The notes beneath the pieces were generated by a model that was not told where the DNA came from, made no database searches, and saw only the letters and a program-made list of their open reading frames with translations. Source: Cuneatibacter caecimuris (lineage in GTDB: Bacteria; Bacillota; Clostridia; Lachnospirales; Lachnospiraceae). From it: a stretch of 64,000 nucleotides of DNA. Shown piece after piece: positions 32,609-42,315 of this stretch (its first letter is position 1; each line of letters begins with the position of its first letter). The translations under genes were made by a program, and so were the position numbers. The DNA is taken from contig NZ_SGXF01000002.1 in NCBI RefSeq assembly GCF_004216775.1, forward strand, positions 372,001 to 436,000, written 5' to 3'.

Positions 32609-34294
32609 ATGAAAACATATTTTAAAGATAACAAATTTTTACTTTCCTTAACAGTGTTAATTGGTATCATTAGTTCATTGGGGTATGTATTTATTGCTAT
32701 TTTGCTTCAACAACTATTAGATATTGTTATGGCAGGAAACATGGAAAAATTTACAAGAGTAATTATATTTTCGCTTGTCTATTTTGCAATATTAGGAATT
32801 TTTCTATTCCTTCAGTCCCTCTTTGAAAAAAAGGTTATCTGCAAAATCATGCGTCAAATTCGTTCAGATACATTTAGAGGAATAGTAAATCATAGTATTG
32901 AAGATTTTAACAAGAATAATTCAGCTGATTATATTTCATCAATTACAAATGATGTAAAAATACTGGAAGATAATTTCTTGCTTCCTCTATTTGAAGTTAT
33001 ACAATATTCTGTAATTTTTATTTCTTCTTTGGCAGTAATGATTTATTTTGACGCTATTGTTACAGTATGTGTCATAGTAGCGATTGGTCTTATGTTTGTT
33101 GTTCCCAGTCTTATTGGCGGAGTGTTGGAAAAACAGCAAAACCAGTTTTCAGAGAAATTATCGGATTTTACAGTGAGTTTGAAAGATATTTTATCTGGAT
33201 TTGAAATAATTAAATCATATTCTATGAAAAAGTATATAATTTATAGATTTGATAAAAGTAATCAAGATACGATAAACGCAAAATATTCTGTTGATAAACT
33301 AATTGCATTGAACGAGGGTTTATCCTCTTTTCTTGCCCTCATCGTTCAAGTGGTGGTTTTATTCTTATCCGCATATTTTATCATCAAAGGGCGGATAACT
33401 GTAGGGGCTTTACTAGGAATGGTACAGGTAGGCAATAACCTAGCCAATCCTCTGCTGATGATTTTTACAAATATTCCCAAAATAAAAAGCGTACAGCCTA
33501 TTGTAAAAAAACTCCACGATTTATCAACATACACAAAAGATGAGGTTCTAAGGAAAAACTCACTTGCGTTTAATGGCTATATCTCAGCAAAGAACTTATC
33601 TTTTTCTTACGATAAACAAGTCGAAGTTTTGCATGGAATAGATTGTACAATAGAAAAGGGTAAGAAGTATGTAATTGTAGGAAAAAGTGGTTGCGGGAAA
33701 ACAACACTAATCAAACTTCTATCTGGGTGCTATACAGGATATAGTGGCAACATACTTTATGACGGTAATAAACTTAATTCACCGAACAAAAGTGATGTTG
33801 TTCTTCTATCATCAACTATTCATCAGAATGTTTATATGTTTGATGAAACTATAAATGACAATATCTGCTTACATGAAGATTATCCAGATGAAATAGTTAC
33901 TAAGGCAGTAAAAGAAAGTGGACTAGATGAATTTATTTCAAAACTTCCAGAGGGGCTAAAGTATAAAGTTGGGGAAAATGGCTCAAACCTTTCTGGCGGA
34001 CAAAAACAGCGAATAGCTGTGGCACGTGCTATGATTAGAAACAAACCTATTCTTATTTTAGATGAGGGGACTTCTGCTATTGATATGCAAACAGCATACG
34101 ATATTGAGAGCAGATTATTGGCGATGAAAAGCTTAACACTCATTACTATAACCCACAATATAAAAAAGGAATTATTGCAATTATATGACAATGTTATTTA
34201 TATGGAAAACGGAACTATTCAAGGCAATGACAGTTTTAATAAACTTATCAAAACATCACAAGAATTTTCAAAATACATTGAAGTGGTAAAGTGA
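32609..34294 (+). CDS. ABC half-transporter, multidrug/peptide exporter type
   Basis: 561 residues. Six membrane helices in about 1-290, then the ATPase domain with Walker A GKSGCGKTT, signature LSGGQKQRIAVARA, Walker B ILILDEGTSAID and H-loop ITHN. Permease and ATPase in one chain suggests a homodimer exporter. AAGGAG precedes the ATG. Under TetR control by position. The substrate is unknown. Base composition is low in GC like the TetR gene, unlike the genes from 35 kb on. Confidence 0.9.
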   Translation: MKTYFKDNKFLLSLTVLIGIISSLGYVFIAILLQQLLDIVMAGNMEKFTRVIIFSLVYFAILGIFLFLQSLFEKKVICKIMRQIRSDTFRGIVNHSIEDFNKNNSADYISSITNDVKILEDNFLLPLFEVIQYSVIFISSLAVMIYFDAIVTVCVIVAIGLMFVVPSLIGGVLEKQQNQFSEKLSDFTVSLKDILSGFEIIKSYSMKKYIIYRFDKSNQDTINAKYSVDKLIALNEGLSSFLALIVQVVVLFLSAYFIIKGRITVGALLGMVQVGNNLANPLLMIFTNIPKIKSVQPIVKKLHDLSTYTKDEVLRKNSLAFNGYISAKNLSFSYDKQVEVLHGIDCTIEKGKKYVIVGKSGCGKTTLIKLLSGCYTGYSGNILYDGNKLNSPNKSDVVLLSSTIHQNVYMFDETINDNICLHEDYPDEIVTKAVKESGLDEFISKLPEGLKYKVGENGSNLSGGQKQRIAVARAMIRNKPILILDEGTSAIDMQTAYDIESRLLAMKSLTLITITHNIKKELLQLYDNVIYMENGTIQGNDSFNKLIKTSQEFSKYIEVVK

Positions 34295-34355
34295 GACGTA
34301 AACAGATGTCATATGAAGCTTGGGAACGAGTTTTTCCGCAGTGCGATCCCCGGAG

Positions 34356-34398
34356 GGTTTTGTTACATAGGAAACACTGTTTCCTATGTAACAAAACC
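34356..34398. repeat. Dispersed hairpin repeat, copy 1
   Basis: A perfect 20-base stem starting GGTTTTGTTACATAGGAAAC with the 3-base loop ACT. It is preceded by CCGCAGTGCGATCCCCGGAG, which is shared in part with the copy at 48.98 kb. It belongs to a family with copies at 42240 (inverted) and 48981. Confidence 0.85.
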
Positions 34399-34403
34399 AA
34401 AAA

Positions 34404-34447
34404 CTGCCGCCTGGCGATTTTTCAATCGTTGGCGCGGCAGCTTTTTT
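34404..34447 (+). terminator. Terminator of the TetR-ABC operon
   Basis: CTGCCGC and GCGGCAG arms, with inner CGATT and AATCG, are followed by CTTTTTT. It lies 110 bases after the ABC stop, just behind the hairpin repeat. Confidence 0.8.
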
Positions 34448-34486
34448 CTGTGTGATGTCAACAAATTTTATGGACCTTGGCAGGGG

Positions 34487-34843
34487 TCAGCAGGCCATCT
34501 GTCTCATGGCCATGATGCTCATGAAAACACGCCGGTACTGGTCCTGGGCGTATGTCTCCAGCTTTGCTCTTTCTTCTGCCGCTGTTTCTTTTTCCAGGTT
34601 TTCCACTATTCTGCTTAAATTTTTCATGTATGTCTGATCTGCGTCGCCTGTCTCCAGTCTGGTCTTCAAAATTTCGATGGCTTTGCGATACTTGGTGTCA
34701 TTGTCTGAGGACTCTGCTGTTTCTGTGTTCAGCATCCGCAGCACTGTGTCCAGCTCGCTGCTGCTCCAGTTTTCTGCGGAAGAATTCATCATCATTTCCA
34801 GTCTCTGCTGCATGTCGCTGCACTGTAAAAATTTTCTCAACAT
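34487..34843 (-). CDS. Helical hypothetical protein (118 aa)
   Basis: Starts MLRKFLQCSDMQQRLEMMMNSS with AAGGAGG 8 bases upstream. Entirely helical and charged (ELDTVLRMLNTE, KAIEILKTRLETGDADQTYMKNLSRIVENLEKETAAEERAKLE), with no signal or membrane segment. A four-helix bundle or dimerising coiled coil is likely. I do not recognise the family. It stands alone between the ABC operon and the C_GCAxxG_C_C gene. Confidence 0.65.
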   Translation of the reverse strand: MLRKFLQCSDMQQRLEMMMNSSAENWSSSELDTVLRMLNTETAESSDNDTKYRKAIEILKTRLETGDADQTYMKNLSRIVENLEKETAAEERAKLETYAQDQYRRVFMSIMAMRQMAC

Positions 34844-34980
34844 AATGATTACCTCCTTAATCATTTTCCTCTGATTCTTTTTCCTTGTTCCACACTTAGC
34901 ATTATACGCATGGTATACGATTGTGCAACTAAAATTTTTTCTTCCGCTAAAGGTTTATCTTGTTGAAAATAGATGTTATA

Positions 34981-35014
34981 AAGGCTGATTCCCTGGGGAA
35001 TCAGCCTTCTTTTT
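34981..35014 (+). terminator. Strong hairpin with T run
   Basis: AAGGCTGATTCCC and GGGAATCAGCCTT form a perfect 13-base stem with a 2-base loop, followed by CTTTTTG on the plus strand. No plus-strand gene ends just before it, so it may guard against read-through into the leftward gene at 35098-35517 or end a short RNA. Confidence 0.55.
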
Positions 35015-35097
35015 GTGAATTATGTATGAGTAATCCTTAAAATCTACTTTTTTCCAGATTCAATACGGCAATTTTTTGGTGATGAGATCCGCTGGAA

Positions 35098-35517
35098 TTA
35101 ATCTGCTTTTTCTTGAAATAAAAGCTGCTCCACAATCAGGCAGGCGTCCTCGATACAGCCGTTGCAGTCTCTCAGCAGTTTTTTTGTCTCCATACCTTTT
35201 AAGTCACGGCAGACGGTAGCTCCGTTTTTTTCTCTGAACACTGTCATGATCGCCTTGGCCAGCTTGTAGGTCTCTGCTTTGGAATCTGGTTTTTCCAGAT
35301 TTCCTGTACTCTGTTTCAAACCTGCAAGGGCTACTGCACCGGAAATGGAACCGCAGGTCCCTTCCATACATCCCATGCCCAGGCCGTAGCCCTCCATAAT
35401 CCGGAACATGGTCTTTTCATCCACGCCAGCCAGATCACAGTAGGTGCAGGCCACCGCCTGACTGCAGGTATATCCTTTTTTTCTCAGATCCAGCGCTTTT
35501 TGTACTCTGCTTTCCAT
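35098..35517 (-). CDS. C_GCAxxG_C_C family protein
   Basis: 139 residues. CSQAVACTY, GMGCMEGTCGSISGAVALAGL, TVCRDL and CNGCIEDACLIVEQLL follow the family pattern of spaced cysteines (PF09719), thought to bind a metal or redox centre. GGAGG precedes the ATG. Members are common in anaerobes, and the exact role is unknown. Cytosolic or membrane-associated by the hydrophobic central helix. Confidence 0.85.
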   Translation of the reverse strand: MESRVQKALDLRKKGYTCSQAVACTYCDLAGVDEKTMFRIMEGYGLGMGCMEGTCGSISGAVALAGLKQSTGNLEKPDSKAETYKLAKAIMTVFREKNGATVCRDLKGMETKKLLRDCNGCIEDACLIVEQLLFQEKAD

Positions 35518-35547
35518 TTTATCTTTTCCTCCTGATGTGCCGGCACA

Positions 35548-36564
35548 CTAACGCCCGTTCAGCGCGCTGATATTTTTGATCACCACTGTAATATGTCCGT
35601 CCGGCTGGGTGATGAATTCCACATTTCCGTTTTCTCCCAACTGGGCCGTGGGGATCTTCAGCTCGATCCCAGTGTCAGTGGTCAGCACCTGGCGCTGGAT
35701 GCGCGCCACTGTGGAAGGGTTCTGAGGCGCAATCACCGCTTCCTGAAGATGGTGTTCTTCCATAGTTTCTTCAAATTCCCGGCGCATCTCTTCATTGGAA
35801 GAATACAGTTTTTCCTTCACCGCTTCCACCTGGATTCCGCCTCGCTTTTCCAACTCCTGGCACAGCACTTGTTTCACCTGCAGTTTCCGTTCCAAGTCTT
35901 CTTCCGGGTAATATTTCCTGTCGATCTGCTGCACTGCTTTTTCCACGGCCCTCAGCTGGTGTTTCGTGGACATGGGCCCGCGGCATTCCAGCACCAGTCG
36001 GGACAGGTAGTTCACCTTTTCCCCGTTTACTTCGTATTTTCTCTCCGCCAGGCAGATGGAAAAATCACTGAGGCTGATGACAGCCGCTTCCTGTAATTTC
36101 TGGCCTGCCGATGGGAGCAGCGCCTCCTGCCTGATAATCATATTAGCGTGGGCCCCGTCTTCTTCTGATCTGGTGAGATGCGTGTAAGAGCTCTTATAGT
36201 TCATTTTAAGGATTCCCAGATACTCCTCCCCGCCGTGCCGGAACAGTGATACCAGCAGGTCAGCTGAAGGGATGTCCGGGTTCGCGTTGAGGAACCCGTA
36301 AAGATGATTTGCAATCCGCCTGCTTCCATCCACAAATCCCTCAGGGCTGAACTCTGTTTTCAAATACTGCCCCATCTGGGATTCTTCGGTAAATTCACAG
36401 GTTTTTGTCTCATCGCCTTCCGTCACCTTTTCCAGGTGCGCTTTTACAAAATCACAGAAGTCCGGGCTCAGTTCCAGCTCTGTATCCGATAATACCGGAA
36501 ATCCCGCCGCACCGTCCAGAATATGATCCACTGCCTTTAACAGAATAATATCATCTTTCTTCAT
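35548..36564 (-). CDS. Nucleoid-associated protein, NdpA/YejK (PF04245) type
   Basis: 338 residues. VDHILDGAAGFPVLSDTELEL, PSADLLVSLF, YLGILKMNYKSSYTHL, VNYLSRLVLECRGPMSTKHQLR and TGIELKIPTAQLGENGNVEFI are typical of the Firmicute branch of this family. It presumably binds DNA, but the Firmicute members are little studied. The start is ATG at 36564 with GAGGG upstream, 7 bases past the rhamnosidase stop; a longer frame overlapping that gene is unlikely. Co-transcribed with the rhamnosidase gene by spacing. Confidence 0.75.
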   Translation of the reverse strand: MKKDDIILLKAVDHILDGAAGFPVLSDTELELSPDFCDFVKAHLEKVTEGDETKTCEFTEESQMGQYLKTEFSPEGFVDGSRRIANHLYGFLNANPDIPSADLLVSLFRHGGEEYLGILKMNYKSSYTHLTRSEEDGAHANMIIRQEALLPSAGQKLQEAAVISLSDFSICLAERKYEVNGEKVNYLSRLVLECRGPMSTKHQLRAVEKAVQQIDRKYYPEEDLERKLQVKQVLCQELEKRGGIQVEAVKEKLYSSNEEMRREFEETMEEHHLQEAVIAPQNPSTVARIQRQVLTTDTGIELKIPTAQLGENGNVEFITQPDGHITVVIKNISALNGR

Positions 36565-36571
36565 CGCACCC

Positions 36572-39220
36572 TCACTGTACAAAAATAAACCGATAGTTTC
36601 CGGAACCGGCCCGGCCTTCCAGGAAACCGTTTCCCGGAGCAAAGTCCACGCCGTCCCCTTCCAGCACCTGTTTTGCGCCGTCCAGCCGTACTGTGGCGGT
36701 GGTATTGTGGGGAACTGTAATATCCAGCGTCACTTTTTCCTGATCCTGCTTCCAGTTCACAGCCACCTCTCCGTAAACAGAGTGGTAGGAAGCGCTGACC
36801 TCTGTCAGCCCGCCTCCCATGCGGGGATGCAGGATGGAATGGCGGTACGCCGGCGCATTTTCGTCAATCTCGATGCCGGCAGCCACCCGGTACAGCCATT
36901 CTCCAATGGCTCCATAGGCATAATGGTTAAAGGAATTCATATCAGGGCTCCACATGGTTCCGTCCGGTTTGATTCCGTCCCAATGCTCCCACACTGTGGT
37001 AGCCCCGGCCTTAACCTGGTACAGCCACGAAGGAAAATCTTCCTTCAGAAGCAGTTCATAAGCCTCTTTGAGATGGCCGCTGCTGCTTAATGCATGGCAA
37101 AAGTAGGGAGTCCCGATAAATCCGGTAACCAGATGGCCGTTCTCTTTTTTCAGCAGCCGCACCAGAGCGCAGGCAGTTTTTTCCTGGTATTCTTCAGGAA
37201 CCAGCCCGAAGTACAGCGCCACAATGTGTGCGGTCTGCGTCTGGGCGGTCAGATTGCCGTCCCGGTCAAAATAGTGCTCCTGAAATACTTTGACAATCCG
37301 GTTATGAAGAGACTGATAGACTGAGGCGTCTTCCTCCCTGCCCAGAACTCCCGCTATTTTCGCGAAAATGCCGCTGGAATATGCGTAATAAGCGGTACAG
37401 GTTAAATCTGTGGGCGTGGCGCCGAAATAACTGCCCTCCTCCGCATCCAGCGCCACCCAGTCGCCGAACTGCAGCTGAAAGCTCCAGATCCCTTCTTCAT
37501 TTTCATGAGCCTGCATGAAATCAATCCAGGCTTTCATGCTGTCATACTGATCCTCCAGAATTTTCCGGTCCCCATAAGTCAGATAGAGGGTCCAGGGATT
37601 GATCACCGCCACGTCTCCCCAGGCGGCGGCTCCGTAGGTTCCCTGGCCCACCAGCCAGTCTGTGTCGCTGCATCCGGTAACGATGTCCGGCACCACATGG
37701 GGCACGCCGCCGTCCTCCATTTGATCCGCCGCCACATCCTTCAGCCATTTGGAGAAAAAGGTATATGTATTCATGAGATAGCTGGCTGTCCTGCAGAAAA
37801 TCTGCGCGTCTCCCGTCCATCCCAGCCGTTCATTCCGCTGAGGGCAGTCTGTGGGCACATCCAGGAAATTGCCCTTCAGCCCCCAGGTGATGTTATGCTG
37901 CAGCTGGTTCAGCAGAGGATTGGAACAGTGAAACGTCCCTGTCTCTTCCATCTGGGAATGTACCGCACAGGCAGTGAAATCCTCCGGACAGGGCGTTCCG
38001 GGAAATGCTTCGATCTTGGCGTAGCGGAATCCCTGGAAGGAAAACCAGGGACGGTATACTGTTTCTCCGCCCTCCCCGCAGATATAGGTCAAGGTTTCTT
38101 TCGCCAGCCGCAGATTGGCGGTGTAGACATTCCCGTCCGCGTCCAGCGTTTCAAAACAATGCAGCTGCAGCTTGTCTCCCGGTCTTCCCTTCACTCTGGT
38201 TTCAATCCAACCGGTCAGGTTCTGGCCGAAATCCACCACCAGATCGCCTTCCGGGGTGGTGAAAATCTTCCCGGCAGGCAGACGGTCCATCACCCTCACC
38301 CGGCAGCCTGCCTGGGCACGCAGCACAGAAAAATCCTGTTCCAGGATCTGAACCGGCTCCCATCCGTTTTCGTCAAATCCGGGCTCATTCCATCCCTTCT
38401 GCTCCAGACGGGCATCATAGGTCTCCCCGTCATAGATCTCCGAGAACACCGCCGGACCTCTGCATGATTTCCAGGAACCGTCTGTGGCAACCACCCGGGT
38501 GCTTCCGTCCTCCATGCGCAGGATCAGCTGCCCCAAAAAGGCGGTCTGCTTTCCGTAATTATTCCTGTTCCCCACAAATCCCATAACGCCCTTATACCAG
38601 CCTGCCCCCACAAATGCGCCCGCCGCGTTGACGCCCTGACGGAGGTATTCTGTCACATCATAGACCTGATACATCAGCTGATTATGGTAGGACGTCCATC
38701 CGGGAGCCATTTCATCCTCTCCCACCTTCTTGCCGTTGAGGTAAAAATGGTACAGCCCCAGGGCGGTGGTGCAGGCGTACGCCTCCAGCACGTTTCCTTC
38801 CACACAGAATTCCGATCTCAGGTAACGGGAATCCGACTCGCCCGCATGATCTTCCGTCTCTCCTGAAATAAATGCAGCGCTCCATTCCTCTTCCCCCAGC
38901 AGGCCTGTGACAAAAGTGGCAGGCGCGCTCCAGCCGCTGTCTTCCCCGTTCTCAGCCGCCACCCGGACCCGGGCATAATAACGGGCCGCAGATATCAGCC
39001 GCAACGCCTGGGGCCGCACCTGAGCGGACTGATCCGACTGAACCTCACCGCTGTCGTAAATCAGTTCTCCAAAATCCGCGCCCCGCGACACCTGCAGATG
39101 ATAAGACCTCTGGCGCACCCCCCTTTCCCCGCTCTCCAGCTCCCAGGAGAACTGCGGCACTTCTGTCACGCCCACAGGATCTTTTAAATAATCAATTAAA
39201 ATCTGTTTTACTTTCAGCAT
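36572..39220 (-). CDS. GH78 alpha-L-rhamnosidase
   Basis: 882 residues, usual for GH78. N-terminal beta domains (PQFSWELESGERGVRQRSYHLQVS; YLRSEFCVEGNVLEAYACTTALGLYHFYLNGKKVG) are followed by the (alpha/alpha)6 catalytic domain. That domain has DCPQRNERLGWTGDAQIF and TTVWEHWDGIKPDG, which contain the conserved acidic residues. No signal peptide, so it acts in the cytosol on imported rhamnosides. The ATG at 39220 has GGAG about 11 bases upstream; a TTG at 39256 is a weaker option. It lies next to a LysR gene in the same direction. Confidence 0.9.
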   Translation of the reverse strand: MLKVKQILIDYLKDPVGVTEVPQFSWELESGERGVRQRSYHLQVSRGADFGELIYDSGEVQSDQSAQVRPQALRLISAARYYARVRVAAENGEDSGWSAPATFVTGLLGEEEWSAAFISGETEDHAGESDSRYLRSEFCVEGNVLEAYACTTALGLYHFYLNGKKVGEDEMAPGWTSYHNQLMYQVYDVTEYLRQGVNAAGAFVGAGWYKGVMGFVGNRNNYGKQTAFLGQLILRMEDGSTRVVATDGSWKSCRGPAVFSEIYDGETYDARLEQKGWNEPGFDENGWEPVQILEQDFSVLRAQAGCRVRVMDRLPAGKIFTTPEGDLVVDFGQNLTGWIETRVKGRPGDKLQLHCFETLDADGNVYTANLRLAKETLTYICGEGGETVYRPWFSFQGFRYAKIEAFPGTPCPEDFTACAVHSQMEETGTFHCSNPLLNQLQHNITWGLKGNFLDVPTDCPQRNERLGWTGDAQIFCRTASYLMNTYTFFSKWLKDVAADQMEDGGVPHVVPDIVTGCSDTDWLVGQGTYGAAAWGDVAVINPWTLYLTYGDRKILEDQYDSMKAWIDFMQAHENEEGIWSFQLQFGDWVALDAEEGSYFGATPTDLTCTAYYAYSSGIFAKIAGVLGREEDASVYQSLHNRIVKVFQEHYFDRDGNLTAQTQTAHIVALYFGLVPEEYQEKTACALVRLLKKENGHLVTGFIGTPYFCHALSSSGHLKEAYELLLKEDFPSWLYQVKAGATTVWEHWDGIKPDGTMWSPDMNSFNHYAYGAIGEWLYRVAAGIEIDENAPAYRHSILHPRMGGGLTEVSASYHSVYGEVAVNWKQDQEKVTLDITVPHNTTATVRLDGAKQVLEGDGVDFAPGNGFLEGRAGSGNYRFIFVQ

Positions 39221-39262
39221 CTGTTTTTCGTCTCCTTCTCTCCATACATGTTCCAAATCATA

Positions 39263-40165
39263 TCACAGTTTCCCGGAGGAGACAAGTTCCCGTTTCCACT
39301 CCCCGCAGATTTCCCGGTACTCCTCTCCGTAAAGGCTCCCCTTCCTCCACAGGAATGTAAAATCATGGGCGGGGATGAAATCCTGCAGCGGAATTTTCTT
39401 CAGCAGCCCTGCTTCCAGCTCTTTTTTAACTGCTGCTTCATATAAAAATGTGATCCCGCAGCCTTCCATACACAATTCCTTCAGCACATGAAGGCTGCCA
39501 ATTTCCGTAACCTGCCGGAAATCCCTGACAGACAGGTTCCTGCCTTGCAGGAATAATTCCAGGATCTGCCGGGTCCCGGAACCTTTTTCTCTGACCAGAA
39601 GCCGTTCTCCCAGCAATTCTTCCAGCTGATGCGCCTCACAGGCCTGTGCTGCGGCAGGAGCGCTGACAGCAATATAAGGTTCTCTGGAGAGAGAAACAGA
39701 TTCATATTCATTTTTCTCAAAAATCCCCTCTACCACAGCGAAATCAATAGTCCCTTGTTCCAGCGCGCTCAGTAAAATGTCCGTATTCTCTACCTGCATC
39801 CGCACCACGGCATCTGGAAATCTTCGTAAAAAACCAGCCAATACTCCCGGCATCACAAAGTCCCCAATCGTTCTGGTGGCCCCGAAAATCAGAGCCCGGG
39901 AACTTCCTCCCACATTAACCATTCTCTCACGCAGCACACCTTCATCATGGCGCACTGAAAGCGCTGCGCTCTGAAGCAGCCGCCCTGCCTCTGTAATTTT
40001 CAGCTGCTTTCCCGTATAAGAAAACAGCCTGGCTCCGTACTTCTGTTCCAGATAATGAATATGCTGGGAAACAGCCGGCTGCGTGATATGCAGCTCCTCT
40101 GCCGCCCTGGTATAGTTCATTGACCTGCAGACACAGAGAAACGTCTCGATTCTGAAATCCAGCAT
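39263..40165 (-). CDS. LysR-family regulator, CysL/YeiE-like
   Basis: 300 residues. The winged HTH (FLCVCRSMNYTRAAEELHITQPAVSQHIHYLEQKYGARLF) is followed by a periplasmic-binding-like effector domain. Divergent from the yeiH-type gene across 119 bases, the layout seen for the LysR regulators that control these transporters. GGAGGAAGGAG precedes the ATG. The gap holds AT-rich, dyad-like sequence (AAATATATCTAATTTTTAAT) that could be its site, not proven. Confidence 0.87.
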   Translation of the reverse strand: MLDFRIETFLCVCRSMNYTRAAEELHITQPAVSQHIHYLEQKYGARLFSYTGKQLKITEAGRLLQSAALSVRHDEGVLRERMVNVGGSSRALIFGATRTIGDFVMPGVLAGFLRRFPDAVVRMQVENTDILLSALEQGTIDFAVVEGIFEKNEYESVSLSREPYIAVSAPAAAQACEAHQLEELLGERLLVREKGSGTRQILELFLQGRNLSVRDFRQVTEIGSLHVLKELCMEGCGITFLYEAAVKKELEAGLLKKIPLQDFIPAHDFTFLWRKGSLYGEEYREICGEWKRELVSSGKL

Positions 40166-40284
40166 CTCCTTCCTCCCCTTATGTTACATTTCTTTTTTTT
40201 ATGTATCAATAAATATATCTAATTTTTAATTATTGTAAATCTATGGTAGTCTGTTGAAAGCGAAAAATAAAGGAGCAACCGATT

Positions 40285-41301
40285 ATGAACTTACTCAAGA
40301 AATTTGCGCCTGGCATTCTGCTCTGCCTGGCAATTGCAATCCCTTCCTGGCTGCTGGGGCAGCTGCTTCCCGTCATCGGCGGGCCTGTGTTTGCCATTCT
40401 GGCCGGAATGGCGCTGACGCTGCTTTTAAAAAACAAAAAACCTCTTCAGGGGGGAATCACTTTTACGTCGAAAAAAATCCTCCAGGCCGCCGTTGTTTTT
40501 CTGGGATTCGGAATGAATTTGACAGATATTCTGGCAAAAGGGCAGCAATCCCTTCCGATTATCCTGTCCACCATCGCAACTTCTCTGATCGTTTCATTCC
40601 TGCTGTATAAATTGTTGAAAACTCCGGCAAAGACTTCCACCCTGATCGGCGTGGGTTCCTCCATCTGCGGCGGCTCCGCCATTGCCGCCACCGCTCCTGT
40701 CATCGGAGCAGACGACGAAGAAGTGGCGCAGTCTATTTCCGTGATCTTCCTGTTCAATGTGCTTGCCGCTCTGATTTTTCCGGCGCTGGGCGGGCTGCTT
40801 GGGCTTTCTAATGAGGGTTTCGGCCTGTTCGCCGGCACCGCGGTCAATGATACTTCCTCTGTTACCGCCGCAGCCACGGCCTGGGACGGCATCCACGGAA
40901 GCAATACGCTGGAAACAGCAGCTATCGTAAAAATGACCAGAACCCTGGCCATCATCCCCATTACCTTGGTTCTGGCTGTATGGCGCGCCTGGAAAGAAAA
41001 AGAAAAGGCAGCGGAAGCCAGAAGCAGCTTCAGCCTGAAGAAAATTTTTCCTTTCTTTGTCCTGTTTTTCCTCCTGGCCTCTGTGGCCACTACAGTGTTT
41101 CATCTTCCGGGAACCGTGACCGGCCCGTTAAAAGAGCTGAGCAAGTTTTTAATCGTTATGGCCATGGCGGCGATCGGCCTGAACACCAACATTGTCAAGC
41201 TGGTGAAAACCGGTGGAAAACCCATATTTATGGGCTTTTGCTGTTGGGCCGCAATCAGCGTGGTCAGCCTGCTGATGCAGTACATACTTGGTATCTGGTG
41301 A
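40285..41301 (+). CDS. YeiH-family membrane transporter
   Basis: 338 residues with about ten hydrophobic segments. [18 protein letters not shown]-type core (here [27 protein letters not shown]) and [19 protein letters not shown] are the two repeats of the PF03601 family, annotated as putative sulfate or sulfonate exporters. Members were linked to sulfite or taurine metabolism, but the real substrate is unclear. AAAGGAGC precedes the ATG. Confidence 0.87.
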   Translation: MNLLKKFAPGILLCLAIAIPSWLLGQLLPVIGGPVFAILAGMALTLLLKNKKPLQGGITFTSKKILQAAVVFLGFGMNLTDILAKGQQSLPIILSTIATSLIVSFLLYKLLKTPAKTSTLIGVGSSICGGSAIAATAPVIGADDEEVAQSISVIFLFNVLAALIFPALGGLLGLSNEGFGLFAGTAVNDTSSVTAAATAWDGIHGSNTLETAAIVKMTRTLAIIPITLVLAVWRAWKEKEKAAEARSSFSLKKIFPFFVLFFLLASVATTVFHLPGTVTGPLKELSKFLIVMAMAAIGLNTNIVKLVKTGGKPIFMGFCCWAAISVVSLLMQYILGIW

Positions 41302-41358
41302 TCTGAAGACCGAACCGCAGCAGCAAAGAATCATGCAGATACTGCTTCCCGCCAAATA

Positions 41359-41387
41359 CAGAGAATCCTGCAATGCAGGATTCTCTG
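41359..41387. terminator. Hairpin between converging genes
   Basis: AGAGAATCCTG and CAGGATTCTCT with a 5-base loop, plus one outer C-G pair, lie between the ends of the YeiH gene and the cyclase gene. T runs are short on both strands, so termination strength is uncertain. Confidence 0.55.
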
Positions 41388-41402
41388 CTCAAAGGAGTCT
41401 GC

Positions 41403-42092
41403 TCAGCCAGAAAACTCCTGCAGCCCTTCAACTGCGTACACTCTGACAGGGCAGGAATCCAGCCCTTTGATCGGCAACGGCGTATAGGATAGAAAAAACG
41501 TATCCGTCCGAAGCTGATCCAGGTTCTGCAGCACTTCCAGAAATACCACGTCCACCTCCATCAGCACATCATGAAAAGCAGATACATCCTCATTATTGCT
41601 TTCAATGGAAACCCCGTCGCCAAAGCCCACGCATTTCACTTTCCGGTCTTTCAGCCACTGGGCAGTCTCTCTGCAGATAAAGAGCCGCTTATCTTTCTCC
41701 GTATTGGTATCCGGCGTGAACGGCGGCAGCTTGTACGGGGAATCCAATATTACAATATCCCCCTCCCTGACTCTGCTCCCGCAGGCTGTTTCCAAATCCG
41801 CGGCCATAATTTTTTCATTGGGTTTCATATGGTTGATATTCACATAAACTGCCCGTCCCATAAAGGTGCCGATCGGCAGCCCCTGCACATCCGTCCAATT
41901 ATCATTATGATGATAGGGACATTCCACATGGGTTCCCAGATGGCTGGTTAAATCCATAATGGTATGGAAATCCGGTATCGCGCCTCCGGTATTGAAACGA
42001 AACAGATGGCATCTCCTTGTCTCTGTTGACGGGTCCAGTACCTTTGTCAGATCCACTACTCTCAAACCATTTCCCAGACTGCAAACACTCAT
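41403..42092 (-). CDS. Cyclase-family metal hydrolase (kynurenine formamidase-like)
   Basis: 229 residues. The metal motif SHLGTHVECPYHH matches the HxGTHxDxPxH signature of PF04199 (with Glu for the first Asp). DLTKVLDP and GDIVILDSPYKLPPF fit the family fold. Relatives open amide or lactone rings, such as formylkynurenine or isatin. AAAGGAGG precedes the ATG. It is divergent from the sugar-acid operon at 42316 and could share its regulation. Substrate unknown. Confidence 0.83.
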   Translation of the reverse strand: MSVCSLGNGLRVVDLTKVLDPSTETRRCHLFRFNTGGAIPDFHTIMDLTSHLGTHVECPYHHNDNWTDVQGLPIGTFMGRAVYVNINHMKPNEKIMAADLETACGSRVREGDIVILDSPYKLPPFTPDTNTEKDKRLFICRETAQWLKDRKVKCVGFGDGVSIESNNEDVSAFHDVLMEVDVVFLEVLQNLDQLRTDTFFLSYTPLPIKGLDSCPVRVYAVEGLQEFSG

Positions 42093-42175
42093 CTTTTATT
42101 CCTCCTTTTTCAAGCATCTGTGCTCTCATTATATCCTGAAATCCAAAAACAGTCAAAGACCTTTCATATTAGTCT

Positions 42176-42234
42176 TTACAAATATCCTTTGTTATGCCAT
42201 ACTATTTTTATCTCAACATCCTACGTTGGATGTT
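42176..42234 (+). promoter_or_regulatory. Probable promoter and operator of the sugar-acid operon
   Basis: TTACAA, an 18-base spacer and TACTAT (42176-42205), then a dyad, AACATCC and GGATGTT around TACGTT (42215-42234), just after the expected transcription start. The GntR/FadR protein encoded third in the operon is the natural binder. Confidence 0.5.
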
Positions 42235-42239
42235 TATCA

Positions 42240-42285
42240 TTGCATAGGCAGCTGCGTTCCCTATGCAACAAAACCCCTCCGGGGG
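42240..42285. repeat. Dispersed hairpin repeat, copy 2 (inverted)
   Basis: TTGCATAGG and CCTATGCAA around an 11-base loop, then ACAAAACCCCTCCGGGG. Read on the minus strand, it matches copy 1 at 34356 (GGAGGGTTTTGTTnCATAGG). The CCCCTCCGGGGG end and following TTCTTTTTT may act as a leader hairpin before the operon. Confidence 0.75.
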
Positions 42286-42315
42286 ATTCTTTTTTAATGA
42301 GGAGGAAACAATATC

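Noticed and set aside
37505-38467. 320-residue plus-strand frame opposite the rhamnosidase gene
   Set aside because: No domain, no ribosome site, and the GH78 protein on the other strand is certain.
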